Positions 54,222 to 62,849 of a stretch of DNA of 64,000 nt are shown one piece after another. The position numbers and the translations under genes are program-made. The notes beneath the pieces were generated by a model that saw only the letters and a program-made list of their open reading frames with translations, had not been told where the DNA came from and did not search any database. The DNA is from Paenibacillus macerans. GTDB lineage: Bacteria; Bacillota; Bacilli; Paenibacillales; Paenibacillaceae. Numbering within the stretch: position 1 is the stretch's first letter; every line of letters begins with the position of its first letter. The stretch is taken from the NCBI RefSeq assembly GCF_023715465.1, contig NZ_JAMBOE010000008.1:124001-188000 (forward strand). The letters are read 5' to 3'.

Positions 54222-55229
54222 TTAAGGCGTTTCCGGCATCGGCAGCCCCAAATGCTGATAAGCCGCGGGGGTCACCATGCGGCCGCGCGGGGTCCGCTGC
54301 AAAAATCCGATCTGCAGCAAATAAGGTTCATACACATCTTCGATGGTTTGGCTTTCTTCGCCGATCGTTGCCGCAATCGTATCGAGCCCGACCGGACCTC
54401 CCCGGAAGCTCGTAATCATCGCCCGCAGCATTTTATGATCGATGAGATCGAGTCCCATCGGATCGACCTGCAGCATCTTTAACGCTTCCTTGGCAATGTC
54501 CGTCGTGATCATTCCGTCGCCCCGCACCTGCGCGTAATCCCGGACGCGTCTCAGCAGCCGATTGGCGATCCGCGGCGTCCCTCGCGATCTTAAGGCGATC
54601 TCCTCAGCGGCGTCGCCGACCATTTCGATGCCGAAGATATCGGCTCCCCGCGATACGATGAAGCTTAGCTCGTCGACCGTATAGAATTCGAGGCGGCTGA
54701 CGACGCCAAAGCGGTCGCGCAGCGGCGCCGACAGCAGCCCCGCCCGGGTGGTCGCCCCCACCAGCGTAAACGGCGGCAAATCAAGCCGGACCGAACGGGC
54801 GCTTGGCCCTTTCCCGATCATGATGTCCAGGGCAAAATCCTCCATCGCCGGATACAGCACTTCCTCCACCGTACGGTGCAGGCGATGAATTTCGTCGATA
54901 AACAGCACATCGCCTTCCTGCAAATTCGTCAGCAGGGCGGCCAGGTCGCCAGGCCGTTCAATAGCCGGGCCCGATGTCGTACGGATGTTAACGCCAAGCT
55001 CGTTGGCAATAATGTTCGCCAGCGTAGTTTTGCCCAGTCCCGGCGGCCCGTAAAGAAGAACGTGATCCAGCGCTTCGTTGCGCATTTTCGCCGCTTCAAT
55101 ATAGATTTTCAAATTTTCCTTGATTTGGCTTTGTCCGATATATTCCGCTAAGTAGCGGGGTCGGAGGCTCAGCTCAACGGCCTGATCCTCCATCATCAAA
55201 TTCGCCGATATGATCCGGTCTTCCATCAT
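54222..55229 (-). CDS. ruvB: Holliday junction branch migration helicase RuvB
   Basis: A 335-residue AAA+ motor that drives Holliday junction migration with RuvA. It has Walker A YGPPGLGKTTLANIIANE near 61-78, Walker B LFIDEIHRL near 113-121, and sensor 1 GATTRAGLLS near 158-167. The C-terminal winged helix includes PRGRMVTPAAYQHL. It follows ruvA by 33 bases. An upstream in-frame ATG (residue 1) is followed by a second; either could start the protein. Confidence 0.97.
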   Translation of the reverse strand: MMEDRIISANLMMEDQAVELSLRPRYLAEYIGQSQIKENLKIYIEAAKMRNEALDHVLLYGPPGLGKTTLANIIANELGVNIRTTSGPAIERPGDLAALLTNLQEGDVLFIDEIHRLHRTVEEVLYPAMEDFALDIMIGKGPSARSVRLDLPPFTLVGATTRAGLLSAPLRDRFGVVSRLEFYTVDELSFIVSRGADIFGIEMVGDAAEEIALRSRGTPRIANRLLRRVRDYAQVRGDGMITTDIAKEALKMLQVDPMGLDLIDHKMLRAMITSFRGGPVGLDTIAATIGEESQTIEDVYEPYLLQIGFLQRTPRGRMVTPAAYQHLGLPMPETP

Positions 55230-55262
55230 CGCGCGTTCGCTCTCCTTCCAGTCCTTCTCTCA

Positions 55263-55880
55263 TCAGCCGGCATACAGCAGCTTGAGCGCCTTTTTCATTA
55301 CCGAATCCACCGCTTCATCCGGGGCGACATCTTCCTTCATGCGATGCCACACCTTGTCCAATTCGGCATCCGTGTATCCGAGCGCCTTAAGCCCTTCCCG
55401 GGCTTCCGGCCAGCCGGGATAAGCGGATTCGGCCGCAGGAAGAGCCTCGGACGGAGCATCAAATAAAGAGGGGCCGCCCATCCCTTCGAGCTTGTCTTTC
55501 AGATCCAAAATCATACGCTGCGCCGTTTTTTTGCCGATGCCCGGAAGTTTGGTCAGAAAGCCGATATTCTCCTGGTGAATCGCCGCCACCACATGGTCGG
55601 GACTGCCCCCGCTCAAAATGCCCAGCGCCACGCGCGGCCCGATGCCGGACACATCGATCAGCTTGCGGAACAACCTCTGCTCCTCACGGGTCGGAAAGCC
55701 GAACAGCAAAATCGCGTCTTCACGGACATGATGATGCGTATAGATCGTCACCGTCTCTTGTCCTTTCGCGGCAAACGCATACGGGTTCGGGCAAAACACC
55801 TGATAACCTACGCCCTGCACATCCAGTACAACATACTCCGTTTCCAAATGGGCCACCTGGCCCCGCAAAAAATCGATCAT
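55263..55880 (-). CDS. ruvA: Holliday junction binding protein RuvA
   Basis: Tetrameric Holliday junction recognition protein of 205 residues. The OB-fold spans 1-63 (MIDFLRGQVAHLETEYVVLD). Two HhH motifs follow: LIDVSGIGPRVALGIL near 72-87 and LTKLPGIGKKTAQRMI near 107-122. A flexible Ala/Pro linker leads to the RuvB-binding domain III (about 157-205). The ATG overlaps the ruvC stop by four bases. Confidence 0.97.
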   Translation of the reverse strand: MIDFLRGQVAHLETEYVVLDVQGVGYQVFCPNPYAFAAKGQETVTIYTHHHVREDAILLFGFPTREEQRLFRKLIDVSGIGPRVALGILSGGSPDHVVAAIHQENIGFLTKLPGIGKKTAQRMILDLKDKLEGMGGPSLFDAPSEALPAAESAYPGWPEAREGLKALGYTDAELDKVWHRMKEDVAPDEAVDSVMKKALKLLYAG

Positions 55881-56380
55881 GAACGCAATACCTCGTTTAA
55901 TTTAGAATTTAATGTGTAAGAATGCGCGTGGCAAATCGCCACGGCTAAAGCATCCGCCACGTCGTCAGGCTTCGGGATCGCCTGCAGCTTCAGGAACATG
56001 CGGGTCATCTCCTGCACCTGCCGCTTTTCGGCTTTGCCGTATCCGACGATCGCCTGCTTGACCTGCATCGGCGTGTATTCCGAGACCGGCAGCCCTTTCT
56101 GGACCGCGGCCAACACCAGCACGCCTCTAGCTTGTCCAACCGACATCGCCGTCGTAACGTTGCGGTTGAAAAACAGCTTTTCCAACGCCACCGCGTCCGG
56201 CTTATATTTTTCGATCAACTGAACCATACCCTCGTACACATGAAGCAGCCTTTCTTCCTCCGGCGTGTGAGCCTCCGTCTGAATGCAGCCATATTGTACC
56301 GGAGTCAGTTTGCTTCCCTGTTTATCGATAAATCCAAACCCTACGATCGCGATCCCAGGGTCGATTCCAAGTATACGCAA
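55877..56380 (-). CDS. ruvC: Crossover junction endodeoxyribonuclease RuvC
   Basis: A Holliday junction resolvase of 167 residues. The catalytic acidic residues are in LGIDPG (Asp near 7), LEKLFF (Glu near 67), and KPDDVADALAVAICHAH (Asp near 138 and 141). I chose TTG 56380 because GGGGAGAG lies six bases upstream; an ATG at 56386 is also in frame. The frame extends further upstream, but the added residues do not look like RuvC. B. subtilis lacks ruvC and uses RecU, so this gene marks a difference. Confidence 0.95.
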   Translation of the reverse strand: MRILGIDPGIAIVGFGFIDKQGSKLTPVQYGCIQTEAHTPEEERLLHVYEGMVQLIEKYKPDAVALEKLFFNRNVTTAMSVGQARGVLVLAAVQKGLPVSEYTPMQVKQAIVGYGKAEKRQVQEMTRMFLKLQAIPKPDDVADALAVAICHAHSYTLNSKLNEVLRS

Positions 56381-56539
56381 GCTCATCTCTCCCCAAGTGT
56401 GTGCTCGAACTCCCGTCTTGCTAACGGAGCTCGCGTCCCTTTTTGAAGCGAACATATGTATTCACTTTATTATAACAAAAGATCGCGTACATTGAGGAAA
56501 AAGTTTGTTGAGTGCCAGGATCGATGAAGGGTAAAAAAC

Positions 56540-56593
56540 AAACAAGCGCAAGCAGGAAGAGGATATTACCATCTTCTGTGCTTGCGCTTGTTT
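56540..56593. terminator. Terminator downstream of the siderophore permease operon
   Basis: AAACAAGCGCAAGCA (56540-56554) and TGCTTGCGCTTGTTT (56579-56593) form a perfect 15-bp stem, extended by GAAGA/TCTTC-type pairs, around a short loop. On the minus strand it is followed by TGTTTTTTACC. It ends the operon reading leftward from 61.7 kb and separates it from ruvC. Confidence 0.75.
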
Positions 56594-56602
56594 CATACTT
56601 TT

Positions 56603-56888
56603 GGAACTCCCGCAAAAATATAAGGGTACAAAATGGCGTTATTGCGGCGATATCCCTCAATCAAAAAGAAATAGAGGTAATTTATGTCGCTATTTTCTAC
56701 GAACCGCAACAAATACTCGCGATCTGGACTACTCTTAGGAAAATAAGGCCATAAAATTCCGTTAATGAGGGTGAACATGCCTAGCTCCGGATAATAAGTA
56801 CATAAAGTTCCGCTATTTTGAACGCCGATGGTTCATCATCGTTCAGTTCATCGTTCCAGCAGCCAACCGTCAAGCGCCGATTTCTAGG
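56603..56888. repeat. Four-module intergenic element, family B copy 3
   Basis: Modules start at 56620, 56671, 56743 and 56794, with spacings 51, 72 and 51, the same as the copy at 16753-17047. The outer blocks GGAACTCC (56603-56610) and GTCAAGCGCCGATTTCTAGG (56869-56888) are also shared with that copy. It lies between the permease stop codon at 56916 and the terminator at 56540-56593. Confidence 0.8.
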
Positions 56889-56915
56889 TTGAGAGGTTGA
56901 GCCTATATGCTGACG

Positions 56916-57923
56916 CTATTTCTTAAGCAACAAATAAGCAAAGTAAGGCACCCCAAGCAGCGAGGCCATGACACCGGCCGGAATCCCGTCGGGGTCGATC
57001 AGATTGCGGCCGACTGTATCGGCGATGAGCAGCAGCCATCCGCCAAGCAGCACGGCGACGGGAATGAACAGCTGATTGCGCGGTCCGACCAGCGCTTTGG
57101 CGATATGGGGAGCCATCAGCCCGATGAAGGCGATGCCTCCGGTGACAGAAACCGCCGATGCGGATGCGGCGACGGCGGCCAAGATCAGGACCAGCCGCTC
57201 GCGCTCAAGATGCACACCCACGCCGATTGCCGAGGTCTCGCTTAAGCTAAGCAGATTGAGCTGCCGGGATTTGAACAAAGTAAACGGCACGAGCAGGATC
57301 AGCCACGGGAGCAAGGCCCCGATAAAAGGCCAGTCCGTGCCCCAAATGTTGCCGGCAATCCATTTTGCGATAAAATCCACCTTGGTGCGTTCCGCCGAGG
57401 AGATAATCACGATCATAATCCCCGACAGCGCCATGGAGAAACCTACTCCAACCAATACGAGGCGAACGGGATCAAGTCCCCGGGTCCGGCTGTACGAGAA
57501 AATATAAACGACTATGGCTGTGATCAAAGCCCCGATAAACGCAACAAAAGGCAAAATATAGGCAAACGATCCCGTCTCGATCGGAAAATACAGAAAAAAT
57601 ACGGAGATCGCCACGCCTGCCCCGGAATTAATGCCAACGATGCCCGGGTCCGCCAAATCGTTACGGGTAACGCTTTGCAGGATCGACCCGGATAAGGCCA
57701 GCGCCATTCCCGACAACAACGTGATCAGAATCCGCGGCAGTCTGACGGAGAACAGAACGAAGTCCTCTTTGAACGTGCCTTGGCCCAACAACACGGGAAT
57801 CAGCCTGTCGAAGGACAGAGACGAATAACCAAACCCCATGCTGGCGACAGCCGTCAGGACGATTGCCCCTAAGCTGATCAGCAAAATAAGACGCTGTTTC
57901 CGAACAAGAGCGAACGGACTCAT
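56916..57923 (-). CDS. FecCD-family iron-siderophore ABC permease (second subunit)
   Basis: A 335-residue membrane protein with eight to ten segments. The FecCD signature LLSGMALALSGSILQSVTRN is near 64-83 and GGIAFIGLMAPHIAKALVG near 256-274. The coupling region GLMAPHIAK contacts the ATPase. It overlaps the preceding permease by four bases (ATGA), forming a heterodimer. No ATPase gene follows; the next sequence is a repeat and a terminator, so an unlinked FhuC/YusV-type ATPase is expected. Confidence 0.93.
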   Translation of the reverse strand: MSPFALVRKQRLILLISLGAIVLTAVASMGFGYSSLSFDRLIPVLLGQGTFKEDFVLFSVRLPRILITLLSGMALALSGSILQSVTRNDLADPGIVGINSGAGVAISVFFLYFPIETGSFAYILPFVAFIGALITAIVVYIFSYSRTRGLDPVRLVLVGVGFSMALSGIMIVIISSAERTKVDFIAKWIAGNIWGTDWPFIGALLPWLILLVPFTLFKSRQLNLLSLSETSAIGVGVHLERERLVLILAAVAASASAVSVTGGIAFIGLMAPHIAKALVGPRNQLFIPVAVLLGGWLLLIADTVGRNLIDPDGIPAGVMASLLGVPYFAYLLLKK

Positions 57924-58936
57924 GATAGCGTTTTGCCCCCTTTACGCACGACAAGCAGGAAAAACGGCAAGCCTGCCATAGCCACAATCGCCGCCATGGG
58001 CGTCTCGTAAGGCGCGTTGATGGTCCGGGCGAGCGTATCCGCCAGCAGCATGAAGGCGGCTCCCGCAAACACCGAAAAAGGCAGAATATATCGGTAATCG
58101 GTGCCGACAACCTTGCGGACGATATGCGGAATCATCAGTCCGAGGAAGGCGATGTTTCCGGCGAGCGCCACCGCAGCCCCCGTCAGCAGGATGACCAGGA
58201 CAAACAAAATGAATTTGATCCGCGCGAGCTTTTGCCCCAGACCAACTGCCACCTCGTCGCTCAGACTGAGAATCGTTAAATGGCCGGAGTATATGATGGA
58301 CACCGCGATTCCGGCAACAATGACCGGCGCAACCGCCTGAATCTGTGCCCATGTTGTCCCGATTAAACCACCGGCCGTCCACATGGAGACGTCCTTGGAA
58401 ATTTTGAACGCAAGGCTGATGCCTTCCGTGGCGGCCTGCAGAAAGGTGGAAATGGCCGCTCCCGCCAACACGATGCGAACGGGAGACAGCTTCCCCCGGC
58501 GCACCGCGCCAAGGCCGATGACCAACCCGCCGCCTGCGGCCGCACCGATAAAGCAAGCCAGCATGATGCCAAAATAGCTGATTCCCGGTAAGCAAGCGAA
58601 AATAACGGCAAGCGCCAGGTTGGCGCCGGACGTGAGCCCCAGCAAGCCGGGATCGGCGAGCGGATTGCGGGTGATCCCTTGCATAATCGCACCGGATACC
58701 GCCAGCGCGGCGCCGACCAGCATCGCAGCCAGTTCACGCGGCAAGCGGATTTCTTGCAGCGTGAGTATATTCCCTTCGGAGGCAACCGAAGTAAGCGCCA
58801 GCCACAGTTCATGCGGCGTCGTTTCCTGCGCGCCAAACAACATCGAGATCACGAAGGAGACGACGAGCAGCAGCACACTGCCGAGAAGTTTATAAATAAA
58901 CGGAATCGAACGTATATTAACTCTCATCGGTATCAC
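57920..58936 (-). CDS. FecCD-family iron-siderophore ABC permease (first subunit)
   Basis: A 338-residue polytopic membrane protein. The N-terminus has LLGSVLLLVVSFVISMLFGA. The signatures LAAMLVGAALAVSGAIMQGI (about 68-87) and AGNIAFLGLMIPHIVRKVVG (about 265-284) identify the FecCD/BtuC fold. It starts eight bases downstream of the binding-protein gene and overlaps the second permease by four bases, so the three are one operon under a Fur-like site. Confidence 0.93.
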   Translation of the reverse strand: MIPMRVNIRSIPFIYKLLGSVLLLVVSFVISMLFGAQETTPHELWLALTSVASEGNILTLQEIRLPRELAAMLVGAALAVSGAIMQGITRNPLADPGLLGLTSGANLALAVIFACLPGISYFGIMLACFIGAAAGGGLVIGLGAVRRGKLSPVRIVLAGAAISTFLQAATEGISLAFKISKDVSMWTAGGLIGTTWAQIQAVAPVIVAGIAVSIIYSGHLTILSLSDEVAVGLGQKLARIKFILFVLVILLTGAAVALAGNIAFLGLMIPHIVRKVVGTDYRYILPFSVFAGAAFMLLADTLARTINAPYETPMAAIVAMAGLPFFLLVVRKGGKTLS

Positions 58937-58944
58937 TGCCTTGG

Positions 58945-59889
58945 TTATTTGCCCAGGAAACTTTTAATGAAGAAGTCCAGCTGGTATTCCATGCTGAGCG
59001 GGTCGTTGAAATAGAAAGCTTTCGCATCGGCTTCAAAAACCCGGTTGTTTTTGACGGCAGGGATATTTTTATAGGACTGTGTATTCTGAAAGGAATTGTC
59101 CTCGTCAGCGTTTTTGCTGAAAATAATATAATCCCCCACGTAATCCTGCAAAACTTCGGAGGATACCGCGAAATAGCCGTCCTTTTTCGTTGCCTCCTTG
59201 GTTTTCTCAGGCAAGCTGAAGCCCAGATCGCCATACAAAAGTTCGGTGCCGCGTCCAAAATTGTAGCCATACACGTACAACTGCTTGTTAAACGTCTCGA
59301 TTACCGACACCGTCGCACCTTCGCCGACCTTCGCTTTAATCTCTTCGCCGGCTTGCTTCGTCCGCGCCTTGAAATCATCCACCCAAGCCTGGGCTTCTTT
59401 TTCCTTGTTCAACAGTTTGCCGATTTCCAGCTGCTGCGTTAAATAGTCAACTTTTCCGTACGTAAAAGTGACTGTCGGCGCAATTTGCTTGAGCTTGTCT
59501 ACGTTTTTAATATCAGACTGTCCGATGATGAGATCCGGCTGCAGTTCGATGATCTTCTCCAGGCTTTCGTCCGTCACCGCTTCCACGTCTTTCAGCCGGT
59601 CTTTAAACTGCGGATTTTCCTTGGACAACTCGTCCGCTCCGACGATCGGCACATTCAGCTGCATGACATTGCCCGTCAGGAATCTGGTCAGGACAACGAC
59701 GCGCTGCGGATGGGCCGGAACCTCGACCGGACCGTTTTCGGATTCGTAAGTAATAGTCCCGGCGGAAGAAGTGCCGCTATTGCCTGTGCGACTGGTTTGA
59801 TTTGCGCCTTGATTGGCGCCTTGATTTCCGCCGCACGCGCTCAGCATAACCGCTAATGACAGAACAAACGGAATAAGTAGCTTTCTCAT
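58945..59889 (-). CDS. Siderophore-binding lipoprotein of an iron ABC transporter
   Basis: A 314-residue type III periplasmic-binding-fold protein (FepB/FhuD/YfiY group). It has a lipoprotein signal peptide MRKLLIPFVLSLAVMLSACG with Cys19, then the low-complexity linker GNQGANQGANQTSRTG. The binding domain starts near 45 (ITYESENGPVEVPAHPQRVV) and includes DLIIGQSDIKNVDKLKQI. It begins the transport operon, 134 bases downstream of the AraC-type regulator. The exact siderophore is unknown; hydroxamate, catecholate and citrate types are all possible. Confidence 0.9.
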   Translation of the reverse strand: MRKLLIPFVLSLAVMLSACGGNQGANQGANQTSRTGNSGTSSAGTITYESENGPVEVPAHPQRVVVLTRFLTGNVMQLNVPIVGADELSKENPQFKDRLKDVEAVTDESLEKIIELQPDLIIGQSDIKNVDKLKQIAPTVTFTYGKVDYLTQQLEIGKLLNKEKEAQAWVDDFKARTKQAGEEIKAKVGEGATVSVIETFNKQLYVYGYNFGRGTELLYGDLGFSLPEKTKEATKKDGYFAVSSEVLQDYVGDYIIFSKNADEDNSFQNTQSYKNIPAVKNNRVFEADAKAFYFNDPLSMEYQLDFFIKSFLGK

Positions 59890-59939
59890 CAGATGACTCT
59901 CTCCCTTTACAATGGCTATGTGTCAATGAGGACACTAAT

Positions 59940-59972
59940 TGATAATGAGTTTCATTTTCATAACTTATTATA
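59940..59972 (-). promoter_or_regulatory. Fur-box-like operator and -10 element upstream of the siderophore operon
   Basis: TGATAATGAGTTTCA at 59940-59954 matches the Gram-positive Fur 7-1-7 box TGATAATNATTATCA at 12 of 14 fixed positions. On the minus strand a perfect TATAAT -10 (59972-59967) lies just upstream, so the Fur box sits around the transcription start. This suggests iron repression of the lipoprotein and permease genes. No good -35 box was found. Confidence 0.6.
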
Positions 59973-60023
59973 TTCAGCCTCATTTCGCTTAACCATAGCT
60001 TATTGTTAGGGAAGGAGCTTGGA

Positions 60024-61688
60024 CTATTGAATGCCGGCGAACAATGTTAAAGCACGTTGCAGCTGCAGGCGGATGGATACAGGGTTGTAAGGGATCCATT
60101 CGTCCACGTCCAGCTGATGCACCTTGTTTTGCCGCACGGCGGAAAGCTCTCTCCAATCCGGGGACTGAAACAAGGCGTCGGCATGTGCGGTGGAACCTTT
60201 GGCATCGGGAAACACAATTACAAGCAAGCGGTCCCCCGCGTAATCGGCCAGCTCTGCCGGCTCGATGGGAATGGAATGAAATGAAATGCCGAGCTTTTTT
60301 ATAAGCTGCTCTATTTTTGCCGGAGGCTTTAACCCCAGCGAATGGTATATTACGTATCCGACATTGCGGGCGCCATAAACGAGCAGCCCATCCGGCCGCA
60401 GCACCAAAATCGCCACAGTTTCACCCGTGGCCGCATATTGCCTTACAAGCTGGCGCGCCGCCTTCTCCTCCTGTTCAAATGCGGCCAGCCACGCTTCCGC
60501 CTTTTCGCTCTGCCGAATCGCCCGGGCGATCAGGCGAAAATGCTCTTTCCAGCCCAGCTCCATCCACGGAATGTCTACCACAGGCGCGATCGCCCGCAGC
60601 TGCTCGGGATTCAGGCCGTGTCCGTGCAAATGCTGCCCCGCTGCGATAATCATGTCCGCTTTGGTATCCAGCAGGGCCGACTTTAACTGCTCGAAAGTAC
60701 AGTCCGTATTGATAAATCTCATCGCTTGCGGCTGCGGCAGTTCAGCGGTATGGACATACTCGCCGTTCTCCGAAATCGTGAGCACCGGTTCCCGCCCAAG
60801 CAGCAGCAAATGGCTGGCATAAGGCGTGAGCATGACGGCCACGCGCTGCGGAGAAACGCTGTGATATGCCGTCGGCGATACTCCGGTCTGCCGTTTGAAA
60901 CGGCGGCTAAGGTAAAATTCATCCTTGTAGCCGACCTTCTGCGCGATCTCCCGGAGCGTACCCGAACCGCCGATCAGCAGCTCGGCAGCCCGGTGGACGC
61001 GCAGCCGCGACAGGTATTCCTGCGGAGAAAAGCCGGCAAACCGTTTAAATAAAATAGAGTAATGCGAACTGCTTACGCCCGCCATCGCGGCCAGCTGCTC
61101 GCGGGTTATTTTATCTTTAAAGTGGTTCTCCATATAAGCGATGCTGCGCTCCAAGCTTGGCTGCCCATTGTCCAAGTCCGAAGGGGCCCTCCCGGTTCGC
61201 GACAGCAGTTCAAAAATAATCCGGTAAAACACCATTTGATTTTGCACATGCCGGACTTCATAAGCCGGTGAACGATAAAGATACAACTCCTCCAACATGC
61301 CCACAATCCCCGGTTCATTTGGAAAAAATCGCACATTCTTACCGTCAATCAGTTCGCCGCCGCGGATCATGGAACCCCCATACTGAGATAGGGTCTGTTC
61401 CGAGATGCCGATGGAAAGCTTGTAGGCGTGCAGCGGCCCAAGGGAATCCGTCACCAGCGCGGCATGGGCCCCGGCCGGAAGCAGCAAGACCGCGCCTTCG
61501 GCAAGCTCAAAGGTCTGGTCGCCGATGCTGAGGGCAGCCTTGCCGCCGGCGACCCCGATCAGCACCGCGAATTCCTCATGGATTTTTTGCGCCGGCAAAC
61601 TTGAAGTACCGTATAGCGAACGAATTTGCACAGCCGTATATAATGGAAAGCGGAACTCCGCCCACTCCGAGATAAGGTTGGTCAACAC
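60024..61688 (-). CDS. AraC-family regulator fused to a siderophore-binding-like domain (Btr-like)
   Basis: About 554 residues in three parts: an N-terminal cupin-like sensor (about 1-140), an AraC double HTH (about 185-285; MAGVSSSHYSILFKRFAGFS and AQKVGYKDEFYLSRRFKRQT), and a C-terminal periplasmic-binding-protein-like domain (about 300-550; VAVMLTPYASHLLLLG...). This is the layout of B. subtilis Btr (YbbB), which activates bacillibactin uptake upon binding the ferri-siderophore. It lies just upstream of the siderophore operon. GGAGG ends five bases before GTG 61688; a TTG three bases later is also possible. An upstream ATG coincides with the ribosome site. Confidence 0.88.
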   Translation of the reverse strand: MLTNLISEWAEFRFPLYTAVQIRSLYGTSSLPAQKIHEEFAVLIGVAGGKAALSIGDQTFELAEGAVLLLPAGAHAALVTDSLGPLHAYKLSIGISEQTLSQYGGSMIRGGELIDGKNVRFFPNEPGIVGMLEELYLYRSPAYEVRHVQNQMVFYRIIFELLSRTGRAPSDLDNGQPSLERSIAYMENHFKDKITREQLAAMAGVSSSHYSILFKRFAGFSPQEYLSRLRVHRAAELLIGGSGTLREIAQKVGYKDEFYLSRRFKRQTGVSPTAYHSVSPQRVAVMLTPYASHLLLLGREPVLTISENGEYVHTAELPQPQAMRFINTDCTFEQLKSALLDTKADMIIAAGQHLHGHGLNPEQLRAIAPVVDIPWMELGWKEHFRLIARAIRQSEKAEAWLAAFEQEEKAARQLVRQYAATGETVAILVLRPDGLLVYGARNVGYVIYHSLGLKPPAKIEQLIKKLGISFHSIPIEPAELADYAGDRLLVIVFPDAKGSTAHADALFQSPDWRELSAVRQNKVHQLDVDEWIPYNPVSIRLQLQRALTLFAGIQ

Positions 61689-61766
61689 AAAAGCCTCCAT
61701 TGCGATGAAAATAAGCAGCTTCTTTCTCCGATAGTACCACACTGGGGGGCATCGTCAACGTCCATT

Positions 61767-61806
61767 AAAAAAACGCCGCCCATCCGGCAATCGGAATGGG
61801 GGCGCT
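61767..61806 (-). terminator. Terminator after bofC
   Basis: On the minus strand GCGCCCCCATTCCG and CGGATGGGCGGCG pair imperfectly around ATTGC, followed by TTTTTTT. It lies about 20 bases after the bofC stop codon and ahead of the Btr-like gene. Confidence 0.75.
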
Positions 61807-61826
61807 CTTTTGGCCTGCTGCACCTG

Positions 61827-62516
61827 CTACTGCTCTTCATTTTGCTGCATAACCTTTTCGGTCTGCTCCAAGGCAAAATCGCTAAACGTGGACAAAACGC
61901 TGTTGTACTCTTCAACGTCCTGAATGCGGATGCCCTGGTGCAGCTGCTTCAAAACATCCGCCGGCAAGGCGCTCTCCATCATCTCTACATCCAATTGAAA
62001 AAAGGTCCGGATGACCTTCTCCTTTTTGGGAGGCCCATCGAACAACGTCAGATTGCCGTCCTTGTCGATGCCGATGTATCCTTGCTTGCTGCAGGTTTCG
62101 GACAGCCCGTTAATCCTTTCGTTGATCCACACATCGCCGCCGGCCCCAAGCCGCCCTTCCCATTCCGGATGGGCTTTCATCAATGCCGCGATTTCGTCCG
62201 GCCGCATAATGCCTAATACGTTGCTTTCTTCGCCACAGGTATAGATTTTATTCAAATGAACGATGCGGGTGCGATCCGTTCGCTTCAATTCGGCTAACCA
62301 ATCCTCCTCGGTGGCTTCGGGCGCGGCCTCCTGCAGCTTGCCCCAAGTTTCCAGCGCGATCGGTTCATTGGTCATCAAGTTTTCCATCTGATCGGACAAG
62401 GGCATCCCGAGCCAAGCCATGATCGCAACCAAACTGCAGGCGCCGATCGTCCAGACGGCACGTCTCCATCTTCTCCATCTTCTTTTGAGATGCTTTTTGA
62501 TATGGAAGATATTCAC
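61827..62516 (-). CDS. bofC: BofC-like sporulation protein
   Basis: A 229-residue protein with a basic N-terminus (KKHLKRRWRRWRRAVW), one membrane or signal segment (IGACSLVAIMAWLGMPLS, about 24-41), and two extracellular regions. The N-terminal BofC-like part contains RIVHLNKIYTCGEESNVLGI near 85-104. The C-terminal part (about 145-190) has IGIDKDGNLTLFDGPPKKEK. In B. subtilis BofC inhibits the SpoIVB protease in the sigma-K checkpoint and its gene lies near ruvA, as here at about 6 kb. The match is by pattern and context. Confidence 0.72.
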   Translation of the reverse strand: MNIFHIKKHLKRRWRRWRRAVWTIGACSLVAIMAWLGMPLSDQMENLMTNEPIALETWGKLQEAAPEATEEDWLAELKRTDRTRIVHLNKIYTCGEESNVLGIMRPDEIAALMKAHPEWEGRLGAGGDVWINERINGLSETCSKQGYIGIDKDGNLTLFDGPPKKEKVIRTFFQLDVEMMESALPADVLKQLHQGIRIQDVEEYNSVLSTFSDFALEQTEKVMQQNEEQ

Positions 62517-62597
62517 GGTTATCCCCTTCTGTCGGAGTTTATTTTCTATTGTGACCGACGGAAAGGGGATTTATTCAGTTCATGGTTTCTTGACGTT

Positions 62598-62627
62598 AAA
62601 AAAACAGCCATCCGCGCGGATGACTGT
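62598..62627 (-). terminator. Terminator after tRNA-Pro
   Basis: On the minus strand ACAGTCATCCGCGCGGATGG with CTGT following forms a hairpin (ACAGTCATCCGC / GCGGATGGCTGT), followed by TTTTTTTAACG. It lies eight bases after the 3' end of the tRNA gene. Confidence 0.8.
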
Positions 62628-62634
62628 TGATGAA

Positions 62635-62708
62635 TCGGGACGACACGATTCGAACATGCGACCCCCTGGTCCCAAACCAGGTGCTCTACCAAGCTGAGCT
62701 ACGTCCCG
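62635..62708 (-). tRNA. tRNA-Pro (anticodon TGG)
   Basis: On the minus strand the gene folds as a standard cloverleaf. The acceptor arms CGGGACG and CGTCCCG are perfect, followed by discriminator A. The D arm is GCTC...GAGC, the anticodon arm CCTGGTTTGGGACCAGG carries anticodon TGG, and the T arm has GTTCGAATC. CCA is not encoded (TTC follows). It is a single tRNA with its own terminator, between bofC and the germination gene. Confidence 0.95.
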
Positions 62709-62849
62709 TAAAGTTTCAGGCCTCCGGAAATCAGGCCACTTTTTCTATTATAGCGCCGGCAATTCATTAGTCAACCCTAAAATGCATGAATGAGTCCAAC
62801 TTGAGCTGGGGATAATTTTAGCATAATTCATCCTTCTGGAGGTTATAGC

